Source of the DNA: Curtobacterium flaccumfaciens
GTDB lineage: Bacteria > Actinomycetota > Actinomycetes > Actinomycetales > Microbacteriaceae
DNA: 64,000 bases
Assembly (NCBI GenBank): GCA_029689965.1
Contig: CP121450.1
Coordinates: forward strand, 1,922,001 to 1,986,000
Reading direction: 5' to 3'
Shown one piece after another: positions 27,684-37,069 of this stretch. A program made the translations under genes and the position numbers. Numbering within the stretch: the first letter of the stretch is position 1; the number at the start of each line of letters is the position of its first letter. The notes beneath the pieces are model-generated. The model did no database searches and had not been told where the DNA came from. It saw only the letters and a list, made by a program, of their open reading frames with translations.

Positions 27684-29001
27684 CCGACCACCTCGCCCTC
27701 CTCGCTCCGGACGGGACCACCAGCCGCGTCGCGCTGAACCCCCGGCCGTGACGAGCGCGGCGAAGCCGATCGCGCCGCTCACCGAGCGCGTCGTCTACGC
27801 GGCGGCGCACGTCGTCCCCGGGCCGCCGCCGACAACACGCCGGGGGCCCCGGCGGACCTCGACTGGGACGCGACCCTCGCCTTCCGCCACCACCTGTGGT
27901 CGTGGGGGCTCGGCGTGGCGGACGCCATGGACACCGCGCAGCGGAACGTGGGCCTCGACCCGGCGGCCACCCGCGAACTGATCGCCCGCAGCGCCCGGGA
28001 GGCGCAGTCCGTCGGCGGTCGCATCGTCGTCGGGGTGAACACCGACGACCTCGCGGACGAGGCCGCCACGGAGCAGCAGGTCGTCGACGCCTACGTGCGC
28101 CAGCTGCACCACGCCGAGGACGCCGGAGCCGGGGCCGTCCTCATGGCGAGCCGGCACCTCGCGCGGCTGGCGACGACGCCCGACGACTACCGCCGGGTGT
28201 ACGCCCGGGTGATCGAGCGGGCGAGCGCACCCGTCGTGCTGCACTGGCTGGGGGAGGCGTTCGACCCCGCGCTCGCCGGGTACTTCGCCGGTGCCGCCGG
28301 TGCGTGCGGCGGGACCGCCGGTGCCGCCGGTGTGCGCGGCGGCACGGGCGCGGACACCGTCCTCGACATCATGGCCGACGCCGGCCAGAAGGTCTCCGGC
28401 ATCAAGATGAGCCTGCTCGACGCCGGGGCCGAGGTCGCGCTCCGCGCCCGGCTCCCCGAGGGCGTCCGCATGTTCACCGGCGACGACTTCCACTACGTGG
28501 ACCTCATCGCGGGTGCGACGGACGCGACGGACGGGCCGGGTGCGACGGACGGGACCGGTGCGAGCGACGCGACGGGTCCCGGGGCCGTCGGCACTCCGAC
28601 GCCCTCCTGGGCGCGTTCGCCGCGATGGCCCCGGTGGCCTCCGCCGCGGTCCGTGCCCTGCCCGACCAGGCCGCCTACCGTGCGCTCCTCGCCCCGACCG
28701 AGGCGCTCGCCCGCCACGTCTTCAGCGCCCCACCTGGCACTACAAGACCGGCATCGCCTTCCTCGCCTGGCTGAACGGCCACCAGCCCGCCTTCGCCATG
28801 GTCGGTGGTCAGCACGCCGGCCGCTCCCTGCCGCACCTGTCCGAGACCGTCCGGCTCGCGAACGCCTGCGGCGCCCTCGAGGACCCGTCGCTCGCCGCGT
28901 CCCGCTGGCACGACCTGCTCGCGCTGGCCGGGGTGGCGGTGTCGGACGGGAGGCCCGGACCACCTCCCGGCGACTGCCCGGTCACGCAGGTGGTCGCTTG
29001 A
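27680..29001 (+). CDS. DUF993 (dihydrodipicolinate synthase-like) enzyme (four frameshifts)
   Basis: A TIM-barrel aldolase-like protein: LDWDATLAFRHHLWSWG; AGAVLMASRHLARLA; VVLHWLGEAFDP; SGIKMSLLD with the likely Schiff-base Lys; MFTGDDFHYVDLIAG. DUF993 proteins recur in Gfo/Idh sugar clusters but I know no established reaction; retro-aldol cleavage is plausible. Missing C/G near 27742, 27793, 28592 and 28731. Two low-complexity insertions (Gly/Ala-rich near 28290-28350, Ala-Thr-Asp-Gly-rich at 28509-28577) interrupt conserved parts. Confidence 0.75.
28284..28350 (+). repeat. Gly/Ala-rich low-complexity insert in the DUF993 gene
   Basis: Imperfect short repeats of GCCGGTGC/GGCGGGAC type encode GAAGACGGTAGAAGVRGG between YFAG and the conserved TVLDIMADAGQKV segment. 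It looks like slippage expansion in a surface loop. Confidence 0.6.
28509..28577 (+). repeat. GGTGCGACGGACG-type tandem repeat in the DUF993 gene
   Basis: Short units of GCGACGGACG with small variations encode ATDATDGPGATDGTGASDAT between DLIAG and the conserved HSDALLGAF motif. The repeat is in phase with the frame. Confidence 0.7.
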
Positions 29002-29878
29002 GCGCCGCCGCGGACGCGGCCGGGCCGCACCCTCGACTGGCGATCAACCAGGCGACGATCAAGCACGCCTCCCTCCGCGACGCCCTCGACACCGTGCGCG
29101 GCGCCGGCGTCCAGGCGATCGGCACGTGGCGGGAGCCCGTCGCCGAGGTCGGGCTCGCCGAGGCCGTGCGGATGGTCGCCGACTCCGGGCTCCGGGTGTC
29201 GTCGCACTGCCGCGGCGGGTTCTTCACCCTGCCGCCGGGACCCGCGCGACAGCAGGCCCTCGACGACAACCGCCGGGCGATCGACGAGACGGCGGCCCTG
29301 GCAGCGGCCGGCGCTCCCGGCTCCGCACCCGTCCTCGTGCTCGTCGCCGGCGGCCTGCCGCCCGGGTCCCGCGACCTGGTGTCCGCCCGCGGTCGCGTCA
29401 CCGACGCCCTCGCCGACCTCGTGCCGCACGCGCTCGACACCGGCGTCCGGCTCGCCGTCGAGCCCCTGCACCCGATGTACGCCGCCGACCGGGCGGTCGT
29501 GTCGACGCTCGCGCAGGCGATCGACCTCGCGGCGCCGTTCCCGGCCGCTGCGGTGGGTGTCGTCGTGGACACGTTCCACGTCTGGTGGGACCCGGCGCTC
29601 GCGGCGTCCGTGGCACGGGCGGGGCCACCGGACGGATCGCGTCGTTCCAGGTGTGCGACTGGCTGACCCCGATCGCCGCCGATCCGCTGCTGTCCCGCGG
29701 GGTCATGGGGGACGGGCACGTGGACTTCGGTCCGGTGACGGCCGCCGTCGAGGCGGCGGGCTACACGGGCGACGTCGAGGTGGAGATCTTCAACCAGGCG
29801 GTGTGGGACACCCCGGCAGCGACCGTCGTCGACCGGGTCGTCCGCGCGTTCGCGTCGGAGGTGCCGCTGCCGCGCTGA
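28998..29878 (+). CDS. Sugar phosphate isomerase/epimerase, TIM-barrel (one frameshift)
   Basis: About 290 residues of the xylose-isomerase-like (AP endonuclease 2) family: LAINQATIKHASLRDAL at the start, RLAVEPLHPMYAAD, VGVVVDTFHVWWDP and VEVEIFN supply the acidic and His metal ligands. It probably isomerises or epimerises the intermediate produced by the Gfo/Idh enzymes. TTG at 28998 overlaps the DUF993 stop (TTGA). A missing G near 29625 splits ARAGATGRIASFQ. Confidence 0.8.
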
Positions 29879-29887
29879 GCAACTGCG

Positions 29888-30006
29888 CCTCGCACACCGC
29901 ACGGTGCGAGGTGCCGCACTTGGTGCGACCTTCGTGGCCTCGCACCATGCGCGGTACCTCGCACACTTCGACGCCTCGCACACTTCGGTACCTCGCACCG
30001 TGCGAG
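29888..30006. repeat. CCTCGCAC repeat cluster between convergent genes
   Basis: Five direct copies of CCTCGCAC (29888, 29938, 29957, 29974, 29991) and two inverted ones (29904, 30000). The last pair forms the palindrome CTCGCAC-C-GTGCGAG. Spacing is uneven (50, 19, 17, 17). The cluster fills the gap between convergent genes and can fold into alternative hairpins, so a terminator role is likely. Confidence 0.75.
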
Positions 30007-30007
30007 C

Positions 30008-30658
30008 TCAGCCCCGGCGGACGAGCACCACGCTGTCGACGACCTCGTGGGGCGTGCCCTCGGGAGTGGTCGCGATCCGTGGGCGGAGCTCGGCGGTCAC
30101 GACCTGCCAGGTGTCGTCGAGGTCGAGCGCCGACAGGTCCTCCGCCGGCGTCGGGAACCGGTAGGCCCGCAGCTCTTCGGGCAGGTCCCCGTGCGGCGGT
30201 GCGGCGTGCGCGGTCACGAGCAGGTGGCCGCCCGGGGCCACGAACCCCGTCGCACGACGCAGGATCGCCGCGCGGGGGATCGGTACCGGCCACGACTGCA
30301 GGAACGACGCCGTGACCAGGTCGAACCGTGCCGCGGTCTCCCACCTGTCGAGGTCGGCCGCGACGAACGCCGTCCGTTCCTCGACGCCCGCCGTGACGGC
30401 TGCCCGGGAACCCCGCCCGATCGCCGTCACCGAGAGATCCACCCCGGTGGCGTCCCAGCCCTGGCGCGCGAGCCACACCACGTCGCCGCCCTCACCGCAC
30501 CCGAGGTCGAGCGCTCGTCCCACCGGCAGCGCGGACACGATGTCGGCGAGCACCGCGTTCGCCCGTCCCGACCAGATCCCGTCACGCTCGGCGTAGCGTT
30601 CCTCCCACCAGTCCCGAGCGGATGTGGACTCGGCGGCGGCGCCGTGGTGTGCGTGCAT
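30008..30658 (-). CDS. Class I SAM-dependent methyltransferase
   Basis: 216 residues: motif I RALDLGCGEGGDVVWLA, GWDATGVDLS, then FDLVTASFLQSW and GGHLLVTAH. The N-terminal WWEERYAERDGIWSGRAN resembles the TehB/thiopurine-type methyltransferase group that acts on small molecules or metalloids. ATG at 30658. Single gene, convergent to the sugar operon. Frame intact. Confidence 0.8.
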   Translation of the reverse strand: MHAHHGAAAESTSARDWWEERYAERDGIWSGRANAVLADIVSALPVGRALDLGCGEGGDVVWLARQGWDATGVDLSVTAIGRGSRAAVTAGVEERTAFVAADLDRWETAARFDLVTASFLQSWPVPIPRAAILRRATGFVAPGGHLLVTAHAAPPHGDLPEELRAYRFPTPAEDLSALDLDDTWQVVTAELRPRIATTPEGTPHEVVDSVVLVRRG

Positions 30659-30767
30659 GGGGGCAAGTCGACCCGACGTGCCGGGCCGGACCCAAGCGGT
30701 GTTGCCGACCCGGCAACACCGTGGCGGACGTGGCGGACACGCGCCGTGACTCCCGGCCGCTCGATCG

Positions 30768-30816
30768 TGAGCAGAAGCGGTCGGCTCCGGTGCGCGGACC
30801 CGACCGTTCCTGCTCA
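30768..30816. repeat. Family B palindrome, copy 1
   Basis: Arms TGAGCAGAAGCGGTCGG and CCGACCGTTCCTGCTCA, with a few mismatches, flank a short GC-rich centre. It lies 18 bases after the stop of the FadR-type gene. A second copy is at 40530, at the far end of the apionate region. Confidence 0.8.
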
Positions 30817-30833
30817 GGAGGTGCGCGGCCGCG

Positions 30834-31579
30834 TCACGACTCGGGGACGGGCGCGGCGTTCTCGATGCGGGCGCTCGCCGTGGCCATGTGCTCGTCCATC
30901 GCGCGCTGCGTCGCGAGGACGTCGCGGGCGCGCATCGCGTCGTGGACCGCACGGTGCTCGCGGTACGCGGCCTCGGTTGCCTCGCGCGTCGTCACCCGGC
31001 GGCCGACCCACACGCTGAGCATCGAACGGAGGCTCTGCAACAGGTCGGCGAGGACGTCGTTGCCGCCCGCCCGGGCGAGCAGGACGTGGAAGCGGACGTC
31101 CGACTCGATGAACGCCGCGGGGTCGTCGAGTGCGGCCGCCTGCTGGTCGAGGGTCGCACCGAGGGCGTCGAGCTCGTCGTCGGTCGCGCGCTGGGCGGCG
31201 AGGATCGCGGCCGTCCGCTCGAGCGAGGACCGGACTTCCAGGAGCTCCCGCGTCCGGTTCGACGCGAGCATCAGCCCCCAGGAGAGCGTCGTCGGCAGGA
31301 GGTCCGAGGTCCCGCCGCGCAGGTAGGTGCCGGAGCCCGGTCGGACCTGCACGATCCCGAGGATCTCCAACGCGGCGAGGGCCTCGCGCACGGCGGACCG
31401 ACCGACGCCCAGCCGCTCGGCCAACACGCGCTCGGACGGCAGGCGCGACCCCGGCGTCAGGTCGCCGGCGGTCAGCAGGGACACGAGCTGGCGGGCGACC
31501 TCGGACGCGGGGGAGCCGGCCGGGACCGACTCGAGCTCGAGGCGGATGTTGAGGGGTCGTTCTCGCTGAACGCGGGCAT
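30834..31579 (-). CDS. GntR regulator, FadR subfamily, of the apionate locus (one frameshift)
   Basis: Winged helix PGSRLPSERVLAERLGVGRS / AVREALAALEILG / VRPGSGTYL, followed by an all-helical FCD ligand domain with FHVLLARAGGN and HRAVHDAM (metal-ligand histidines). ATG at 31579 begins MPAFSENDP; a missing C in GACCCCTC near 31550 shifts the frame before LNIRLELES. It is divergent from the MFS transporter gene, with two operators between them, so it probably represses the apionate genes until an intermediate binds. Confidence 0.82.
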
Positions 31580-31596
31580 GCAGCGAGCGTACCGTC

Positions 31597-31612
31597 CGGT
31601 CAACCGGTTCAT
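31597..31612. promoter_or_regulatory. FadR-type operator 1 (GGTCAACCGGTT)
   Basis: CGGTCAACCGGTTCAT lies 18 bases before the regulator start. The ten-base core is shared with the sites at 31636 and 39587. Confidence 0.7.
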
Positions 31613-31635
31613 GGCGGGCGGGGATCGTCCGTGTG

Positions 31636-31649
31636 GTCAACCGGTTGAC
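31636..31649. promoter_or_regulatory. FadR-type operator 2, perfect palindrome
   Basis: GTCAACCGGTTGAC is a perfect 14-bp palindrome in the gap between the divergent regulator and MFS genes. It is the most symmetrical of three related sites. Confidence 0.75.
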
Positions 31650-31754
31650 AAGTTGGCGCACGACGCCCACACTGGTCGTACGCACCGATGCGTCCACTCC
31701 GTGCCCGGCGCAGCAGCCGGCCGGAGGCCCCACCCCCACCGAGCAGGAGTCATC

Positions 31755-33152
31755 GTGGACATCCCCGCCACGCGAGGCATCCCCACCTCGGTCGTCGAGA
31801 AGACGGCCATCCGCAAGATCGCGATCCGCATCGTGCCCTTCGTGGCGCTGATGTTCTTCATCAACTTCCTGGACCGCACCGCGATCTCCTTCGCCGCCCC
31901 GAACGGCATGGAGACCGACCTCGGGCTCACCGCCGCCCAGTTCGGGTTCGCCTCGGGCGTGTTCTTCATCGGCTACCTCGTGCTCGAGGTGCCATCGAAC
32001 CTGGCGCTCCACAAGTTCGGCGCGCGCGTGTGGCTCGCCCGCATCATGATCACGTGGGGCATCGTGTCCCTGCTCTTCACGTGGGTCCAGAACTACCCGC
32101 AGCTCGTCGGCCTGCGCTTCCTGCTCGGCATCGCCGAGGCGGGCTTCTTCCCGGGCGCGATCCTGTTCCTGTCGACCTGGGTCCCCGCACGCCACCGCGG
32201 CAAGATGCTCGCGCTGTTCTACCTGGCGCAGCCCCTGACCAGCGTGATCGGCTCGCCGCTCGCCGGCTGGCTGATGACCCACGAGGGGCTGCTCGGCGGC
32301 CTGGCCGGCTGGCGCTTCATGTTCCTGTGCGTCTCGATCCCGGCGATCATCGTCGGCATCCTGTGCCTCTTCGTCCTGCGGGACAAGCCGTCGCAGGCGA
32401 AGTGGCTCGACGAGGACGAGAAGCTTTGGCTCGAAGGCGCCCTCGCCAGCGAGAACGAGGCGAAGAGCAGCAACGCGCACGGCAGGGGCGGGCTGCGCGC
32501 CGCGTTCGGGTCCGGCCGCGTCTGGATGCTCTCGCTCGTGTACTTCGGCTTCATCTACGGCCTGTACGCCCTAAGCTTCTTCCTGCCGACGATCATCGAC
32601 GGCTTCCAGGAGCAGTTCGGCACCACGTTCGACCTGTTCCAGAAGGGCCTCATCACGGCCATCCCGTACGTGCCGGCCGCCGTCGTCCTGTACTTTTGGT
32701 CGCGGGACGCGTTCCGCCGCGGCGTGCGGGTCTGGCACATCGCGGTCCCCGCGCTCGTCGGCGGCCTCAGCATCCCCGTCGCGCTGTACATGAACAGCCC
32801 CGCGGCGACCGTCGCGGTGATCGCGGTCACGGCGTGCTCGATCTTCGCCGCGCTGCCCAACTTCTGGACCGTGCCGACGCAGTTCCTCACCGGTGCCGCA
32901 GCGGCAGCGGGCGTCGCCCTCATCAACACGATCGGCAACCTCGGCGGCTTCGCGGCTCCGTACATCACGGGTGCGGTCAGCGAGTGGACCGGCGGCTACC
33001 AGGTGCCGATGTTCATCGTCGGGTTCTTCATGGTGCTGTCGAGCGTCCTGATGTTCACCCTCGCCCGGAACACCAAGCGGCACGACGCCGCCACGGCAGC
33101 CGCGACGAGCCCGGCCGCGGATGCCGCACCGACCCAGGAGACCCGCGCATGA
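31755..33152 (+). CDS. MFS transporter, anion:cation symporter family, likely apionate uptake
   Basis: 465 residues, 12 predicted membrane helices, with [15 protein letters not shown] in helix 1 and [18 protein letters not shown] in helix 4, as in hexuronate/galactonate/phthalate symporters. These import organic acids, fitting a sugar acid such as D-apionate. GTG at 31755 has GGAG six bases upstream. First gene of the plus-strand operon; overlaps the kinase gene by ATGA. Frame intact. Confidence 0.85.
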   Translation: MDIPATRGIPTSVVEKTAIRKIAIRIVPFVALMFFINFLDRTAISFAAPNGMETDLGLTAAQFGFASGVFFIGYLVLEVPSNLALHKFGARVWLARIMITWGIVSLLFTWVQNYPQLVGLRFLLGIAEAGFFPGAILFLSTWVPARHRGKMLALFYLAQPLTSVIGSPLAGWLMTHEGLLGGLAGWRFMFLCVSIPAIIVGILCLFVLRDKPSQAKWLDEDEKLWLEGALASENEAKSSNAHGRGGLRAAFGSGRVWMLSLVYFGFIYGLYALSFFLPTIIDGFQEQFGTTFDLFQKGLITAIPYVPAAVVLYFWSRDAFRRGVRVWHIAVPALVGGLSIPVALYMNSPAATVAVIAVTACSIFAALPNFWTVPTQFLTGAAAAAGVALINTIGNLGGFAAPYITGAVSEWTGGYQVPMFIVGFFMVLSSVLMFTLARNTKRHDAATAAATSPAADAAPTQETRA

Positions 33153-34883
33153 CCCGCCTGTTCAACGACCCCGCCGACTTCGCGGACGAGATGGTGGACG
33201 GGTTCGTCTCGGCGAACCGGGCCCGGGTGCGCAAGGTGCACGGCGGTGTCGCCCGCGCCACGACCAGCCCCGAGGGCACCGTCGCACTCGTCGTCGGTGG
33301 TGGGTCCGGCCACTACCCGGCGTTCGGCGGACTCGTCGGGCACGGCCTCGCCGCTGGTGCCGCGATGGGCAACCTCTTCGCCAGCCCGAGTGCGCAGCAG
33401 GTCACCGCGGTCGCGAAGGCGTCCGAGCACGGCGGCGGGGTCCTGCTGAGCTACGGGAACTACGCCGGCGACGTGCTCAACTTCGACGCCGCGGCGCGCT
33501 CCCTGACCGACGCGGGCATCGACGTCCGCACGGTCCGCGTGACCGACGACGTCGCGAGTGCCCCGAGCGCCGAGGTCCACAAGCGCCGCGGGATCGCGGG
33601 GACCTCTGCGTCTTCAAGGTCGCCGGTGCCGCCGCCGAGCAGGGCCGCGGCCTCGACGAGGTCACGGCCGTCGCCACCCGTGCGAACGACCGCACCCGCA
33701 GCTTCGGCGTCGCCTTCTCCGGGTGCTCGCTCCCCGGTGCGGACGAACCCCTCTTCACCGTCCCCGAGGGCCGGATGGCGATCGGCATGGGCATCCACGG
33801 CGAGCGGGGCATCGACGAGGCCGACGTGCCGACCGCCGACGGACTCGCCGAGCTGCTCGTCGAGAAGCTGCTCACGGAGCTCCCGTCCGGTGTCGCAGTC
33901 GACGGGGCACGCGTCGTCCCGATCCTCAACGGCCTCGGTTCGGTCAAGTACGAGGAGCTCTTCGTCGTCTTCGACGCCGTGCAGCGCAGACTGACCGCGG
34001 CCGGCACCGTCGTCGTCGAGCCCGAGGTCGGGGAGCTCGTCACGAGCTTCGACATGGCCGGGGTCTCCCTCACCCTGTTCTGGCTCGACGACGAACTCGA
34101 GCAGCTCTGGGCAGCGCCCGCCGACAGCCCCGCCTACCGCAAGGGCGGTGCCGTCCCGCAGGAGCGCGTCGCCGCCGAGACGCTCGCCGCCGACGAGCAG
34201 GCTCCGATCACGCCGGGTCCGAGGAATCGCAGGCGAGCGCCGTCCGCGTCGCCGAGGCGATCAGCGCCGTCCGAGCCACCATCGACGCCCACGCCGACGA
34301 GCTCGGCCGGATCGACGCGGTCGCCGGTGACGGCGACCACGGCATCGGCATGCAGCGCGGGTCCACCGCCGCTGACGCGGCCGCGCAGGACGCCGCCGCA
34401 CGCGGCGCCGGTGCGGGCTCCGTCCTCGCCGCCGCCGGCGACGCGTGGTCCGACAAGGCCGGCGGCACGTCCGGTGCGATCTGGGGAGCCGCCCTGGAGG
34501 CACTGGGTCGCGTCCTCGGGGACGACCAGCGTCCGTCGGCTGCCACCGTCGCGCAGGCCGTGCACGCGGCTGCCGAGGCCGTCCTCGCCTTCGGGGCCGT
34601 GCCCGGTGACAAGACCATGGTCGACGCGCTCGTCCCGTTCGACGAGGTGCTCACCACCCGCACCGCGGCCGGTGACGACCTCGTCACCGCGTGGTCCGCC
34701 GCCTCGGCCGCCGCCACGACCGCGGCCGATGCCACCGCCGACCTGCTGCCGCGGATGGGCCGTGCCCGCACCCACGGCGAGGACGCGGTCGGCACCCCGG
34801 ACGCCGGCGCGATCTCGTTCGCCCTCATCACCGCCGCGGTCCTCGCGACGCTCGCAGCGACGTCCGACAAGCCCGAGAAGTAA
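33149..34883 (+). CDS. lerK: Dihydroxyacetone-kinase-family tetrulose kinase, DhaK-DhaL fusion (two frameshifts)
   Basis: The N-terminal DhaK domain ([36 protein letters not shown]) is fused to an ATP-binding DhaL domain ([38 protein letters not shown]). Single-chain enzymes of this type phosphorylate dihydroxyacetone or erythrulose. The RpiB-like and TIM-like isomerases directly downstream are the partners of L-erythrulose kinase in the known tetritol and apionate routes, so L-erythrulose is the likely substrate. Missing G near 33598 and 34217 shift the frame. Confidence 0.78.
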
Positions 34884-34893
34884 GGAAGCCCCC

Positions 34894-35382
34894 ATGACTG
34901 AGCAGCAGTTCCGCATCGTCGTCGGCTCGGACGACGCCGGGTTCGACTACAAGGAGGTCATCAAGGCCGACCTCGCGAAGGACCCGCGCGTGGTCAGCGT
35001 CACCGACGTGGGCGTCGACGCGGACGGGCACACCGCCTACCCGCACGTGGCCGTCGATGCCGCACGACTCGTCGCGAACGGCGAGGCGGACCGGGCGATC
35101 CTGATCTGCGGCACCGGACTCGGCGTCGCGATCGCCGCGAACAAGGTCCCGGGCATCCGTGCCGTCACCGCGCACGACTCGTTCAGCGTCGAGCGCTCGA
35201 TCCTCAGCAACGACGCCCAGGTGCTCTGCATGGGCCAGCGCGTCGTCGGGGTCGAGGTCGCCCGGCGCATGGCGAAGGAGTGGCTCGGCTACACCTTCGA
35301 CCCGACGAGCGCCAGCGCCGAGAAGGTCAACGCGATCTGCACCTACGACGGCTCCGCCCCGGTGGGGACCGACGCTCGATGA
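34894..35382 (+). CDS. derI: RpiB-family D-erythrulose-4-phosphate isomerase
   Basis: 162 residues of the RpiB/LacAB family: [16 protein letters not shown] at the N-terminus and [21 protein letters not shown] around the active site. Family members isomerise aldose and ketose phosphates. Its place between the kinase and a TIM-like isomerase points to D-erythrulose 4-phosphate to D-erythrose 4-phosphate rather than ribose 5-phosphate. ATG at 34894 with AAGGA seven bases upstream; overlaps the next gene by ATGA. Frame intact. Confidence 0.78.
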   Translation: MTEQQFRIVVGSDDAGFDYKEVIKADLAKDPRVVSVTDVGVDADGHTAYPHVAVDAARLVANGEADRAILICGTGLGVAIAANKVPGIRAVTAHDSFSVERSILSNDAQVLCMGQRVVGVEVARRMAKEWLGYTFDPTSASAEKVNAICTYDGSAPVGTDAR

Positions 35383-36239
35383 CCGGTACCACGGCAGTCG
35401 CCCCGATCACGATCGGGGTGTCGCTGAAGATGTACTTCTCCCACGCCCGGACGCTCGAGTGGGCGGCCGCCGTGGCCGACATCGCCCGGATCCACCCCGC
35501 GGTGCGGTCCGGTGCCGTCGAGCTCTTCGTCATCCCGACGTTCCCCGCGCTCGTCCCGGTGCGCGACGTGATCGGCGACGCCCCCGTGACGCTCGGCGCG
35601 CAGGACCTGGCCTGGGCGGACAGCGGTGCCTACACCGGCGAGGTGTCCGGCGCCGAGCTCCGTGAGATCGGGGTCGACCTCGTCGAGATCGCCCATGCGG
35701 AACGTCGCTCCCTGTTCCACGAGACGGACGACGACGTCGCGGGGAAGGTGCACGCCGCCTTCCGCAACCACCTGCGTCCGTTGCTCTGCGTCGGCGAGGC
35801 GAGTCTCCCCACCGGCTCGGCCGCCACGTCGCTCCGCAGGCTCCGCGACGCGTCGGAACCGGCCGGCGTGGGCCCCGCCTCCAGTCAGACCGCCGTCGAC
35901 GAGGTGACCGCGCAGCTCGACCGGTTCCTGGCGACCGCGACCGCGGACGGCCTCGCCGGTCCGATCGTCGCCGCCTACGAGCCCGTCTGGGCCATCGGCG
36001 CTCCGGCGCCCGCGCCCGACGACCACATCGTCGCGGTGCTCGCCGGCATCGAGCAGTACCTCGCCACGCGACCCGAGCTGCAGGGCAGCACCGTCATCTA
36101 CGGCGGCAGTGCCGGGCCCGGGCTGCTCACCCGCGGGCAGGGGCGCATCGGCGGACTGTTCCTCGGCCGCTTCGCGCACGACCCCGAGGCGATCCGCACG
36201 ATCCTCGACGAAGCGGCACAGCTGGGGGCGACCGCGTGA
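35379..36239 (+). CDS. lerI: Triosephosphate-isomerase-like L-erythrulose-1-phosphate isomerase
   Basis: About 286 residues, a TIM homologue with conserved Lys in GVSLKMYF, His in EIAHAERR and Glu in [10 protein letters not shown], plus the phosphate loop YGGSAGPG. It diverges from true TIM (no NWK motif), as EryH/LerI enzymes do. Predicted to convert L-erythrulose 1-phosphate to D-erythrulose 4-phosphate, the substrate of the preceding isomerase. Overlaps both neighbours by four bases. Frame intact. Confidence 0.78.
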   Translation: MTGTTAVAPITIGVSLKMYFSHARTLEWAAAVADIARIHPAVRSGAVELFVIPTFPALVPVRDVIGDAPVTLGAQDLAWADSGAYTGEVSGAELREIGVDLVEIAHAERRSLFHETDDDVAGKVHAAFRNHLRPLLCVGEASLPTGSAATSLRRLRDASEPAGVGPASSQTAVDEVTAQLDRFLATATADGLAGPIVAAYEPVWAIGAPAPAPDDHIVAVLAGIEQYLATRPELQGSTVIYGGSAGPGLLTRGQGRIGGLFLGRFAHDPEAIRTILDEAAQLGATA

Positions 36240-37069
36240 CCTCCCTGCTCGGCCTGTCCACCTACGCCTACTTCTGGCGGATGTCCGACCGCGTGCCGGC
36301 ACCGATGTCCCTCGACGACGCGCTCCGCGACGCGGCGACGCACGACGGCGTCGGCCTCTTCCAGATCTGCGACCACCCGCCGCTCGACACCGCGTCGGAC
36401 GACCGGCTGGCCGCGATCCGGGCACTCGCCGACGAGCTCGGGCTCGCGCTCGAGGTCGGCACCCGCGGCACGGATCCGGCGCACCTCGCGCGGTACCTGC
36501 ACATCGCGCAGGCGCTCGGCGCGACCCTCGTCCGGTCGATGTGGACGAGCGGCGACGACCAGCCCGACGCCACGGAGACCGAACGTCGCCTGCGCCAGGC
36601 ACTGCCCGCCTACGAGGCCGCCGGGGTCACGCTCGCGCTGGAGACCTACGAGGTGGTGGCGACCGCCGACCTCGTGGCCGTGGTCCGTGCGATCGGGTCC
36701 GACCACCTCGGCGTCTGCCTCGACCCGGCGAACACCGTCGCGCGGCTCGAGCAGCCCGCCGACGTCGTCGCGATGACGGCTCCGCACGTCGTCAACTGGC
36801 ACGTCAAGGACTCCGGGTTCACCCGTTCGCCCGGCTGGGTCGGGTTCCAGTACACCGGCGTCCGCACCGGCACCGGGGTGCTCGACTACGACGCCGTCCG
36901 GACCGCGATCGACCCCGACACACGGGGCATCAACCGCGTGATCGAGTTCTGGCTGCCCTGGCAGGACACGTCCGTCGGCAACACCGACGACCCCGCACAG
37001 ACCACCACCCGCATCGAGGCGGAGTGGACCGAACACACCATCGAGTACATCAGGAGCAAGGAATCATGA
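36236..37069 (+). CDS. oiaC: 3-oxo-isoapionate decarboxylase-like TIM-barrel protein
   Basis: 277 residues of the AP-endonuclease-2/xylose-isomerase-like superfamily, with metal ligand candidates in LALETYE, VCLDPANT, VNWHVKD and RVIEFWLPW. Next to an apionate oxidoisomerase homologue this family supplies OiaC, which decarboxylates 3-oxo-isoapionate to L-erythrulose. The kinase and two isomerases upstream are just what is needed to use L-erythrulose. GTG at 36236 overlaps the upstream stop (GTGA). The assignment rests mainly on context. Confidence 0.72.
   Translation: MTSLLGLSTYAYFWRMSDRVPAPMSLDDALRDAATHDGVGLFQICDHPPLDTASDDRLAAIRALADELGLALEVGTRGTDPAHLARYLHIAQALGATLVRSMWTSGDDQPDATETERRLRQALPAYEAAGVTLALETYEVVATADLVAVVRAIGSDHLGVCLDPANTVARLEQPADVVAMTAPHVVNWHVKDSGFTRSPGWVGFQYTGVRTGTGVLDYDAVRTAIDPDTRGINRVIEFWLPWQDTSVGNTDDPAQTTTRIEAEWTEHTIEYIRSKES

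Noticed and set aside
29888..30006. CRISPR array
   Set aside because: The repeated word is only 8 bases, spacing is uneven, both orientations occur and there are no spacers or cas genes.
33149..34883. Programmed ribosomal frameshifting in the kinase and other genes
   Set aside because: Breaks occur in dozens of unrelated genes at plain G/C runs, without slippery heptamers or downstream structure; sequencing error explains them better.
34894..35382. Ribose-5-phosphate isomerase B
   Set aside because: Sequence alone would allow it, but the position between a DhaK-type kinase and a TIM-like isomerase in the apionate locus favours D-erythrulose-4-phosphate as substrate.
35379..36239. Housekeeping triosephosphate isomerase
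   Set aside because: It lacks the usual NWK start motif, and housekeeping tpi lies with gap and pgk in actinobacteria, not in a catabolic operon.
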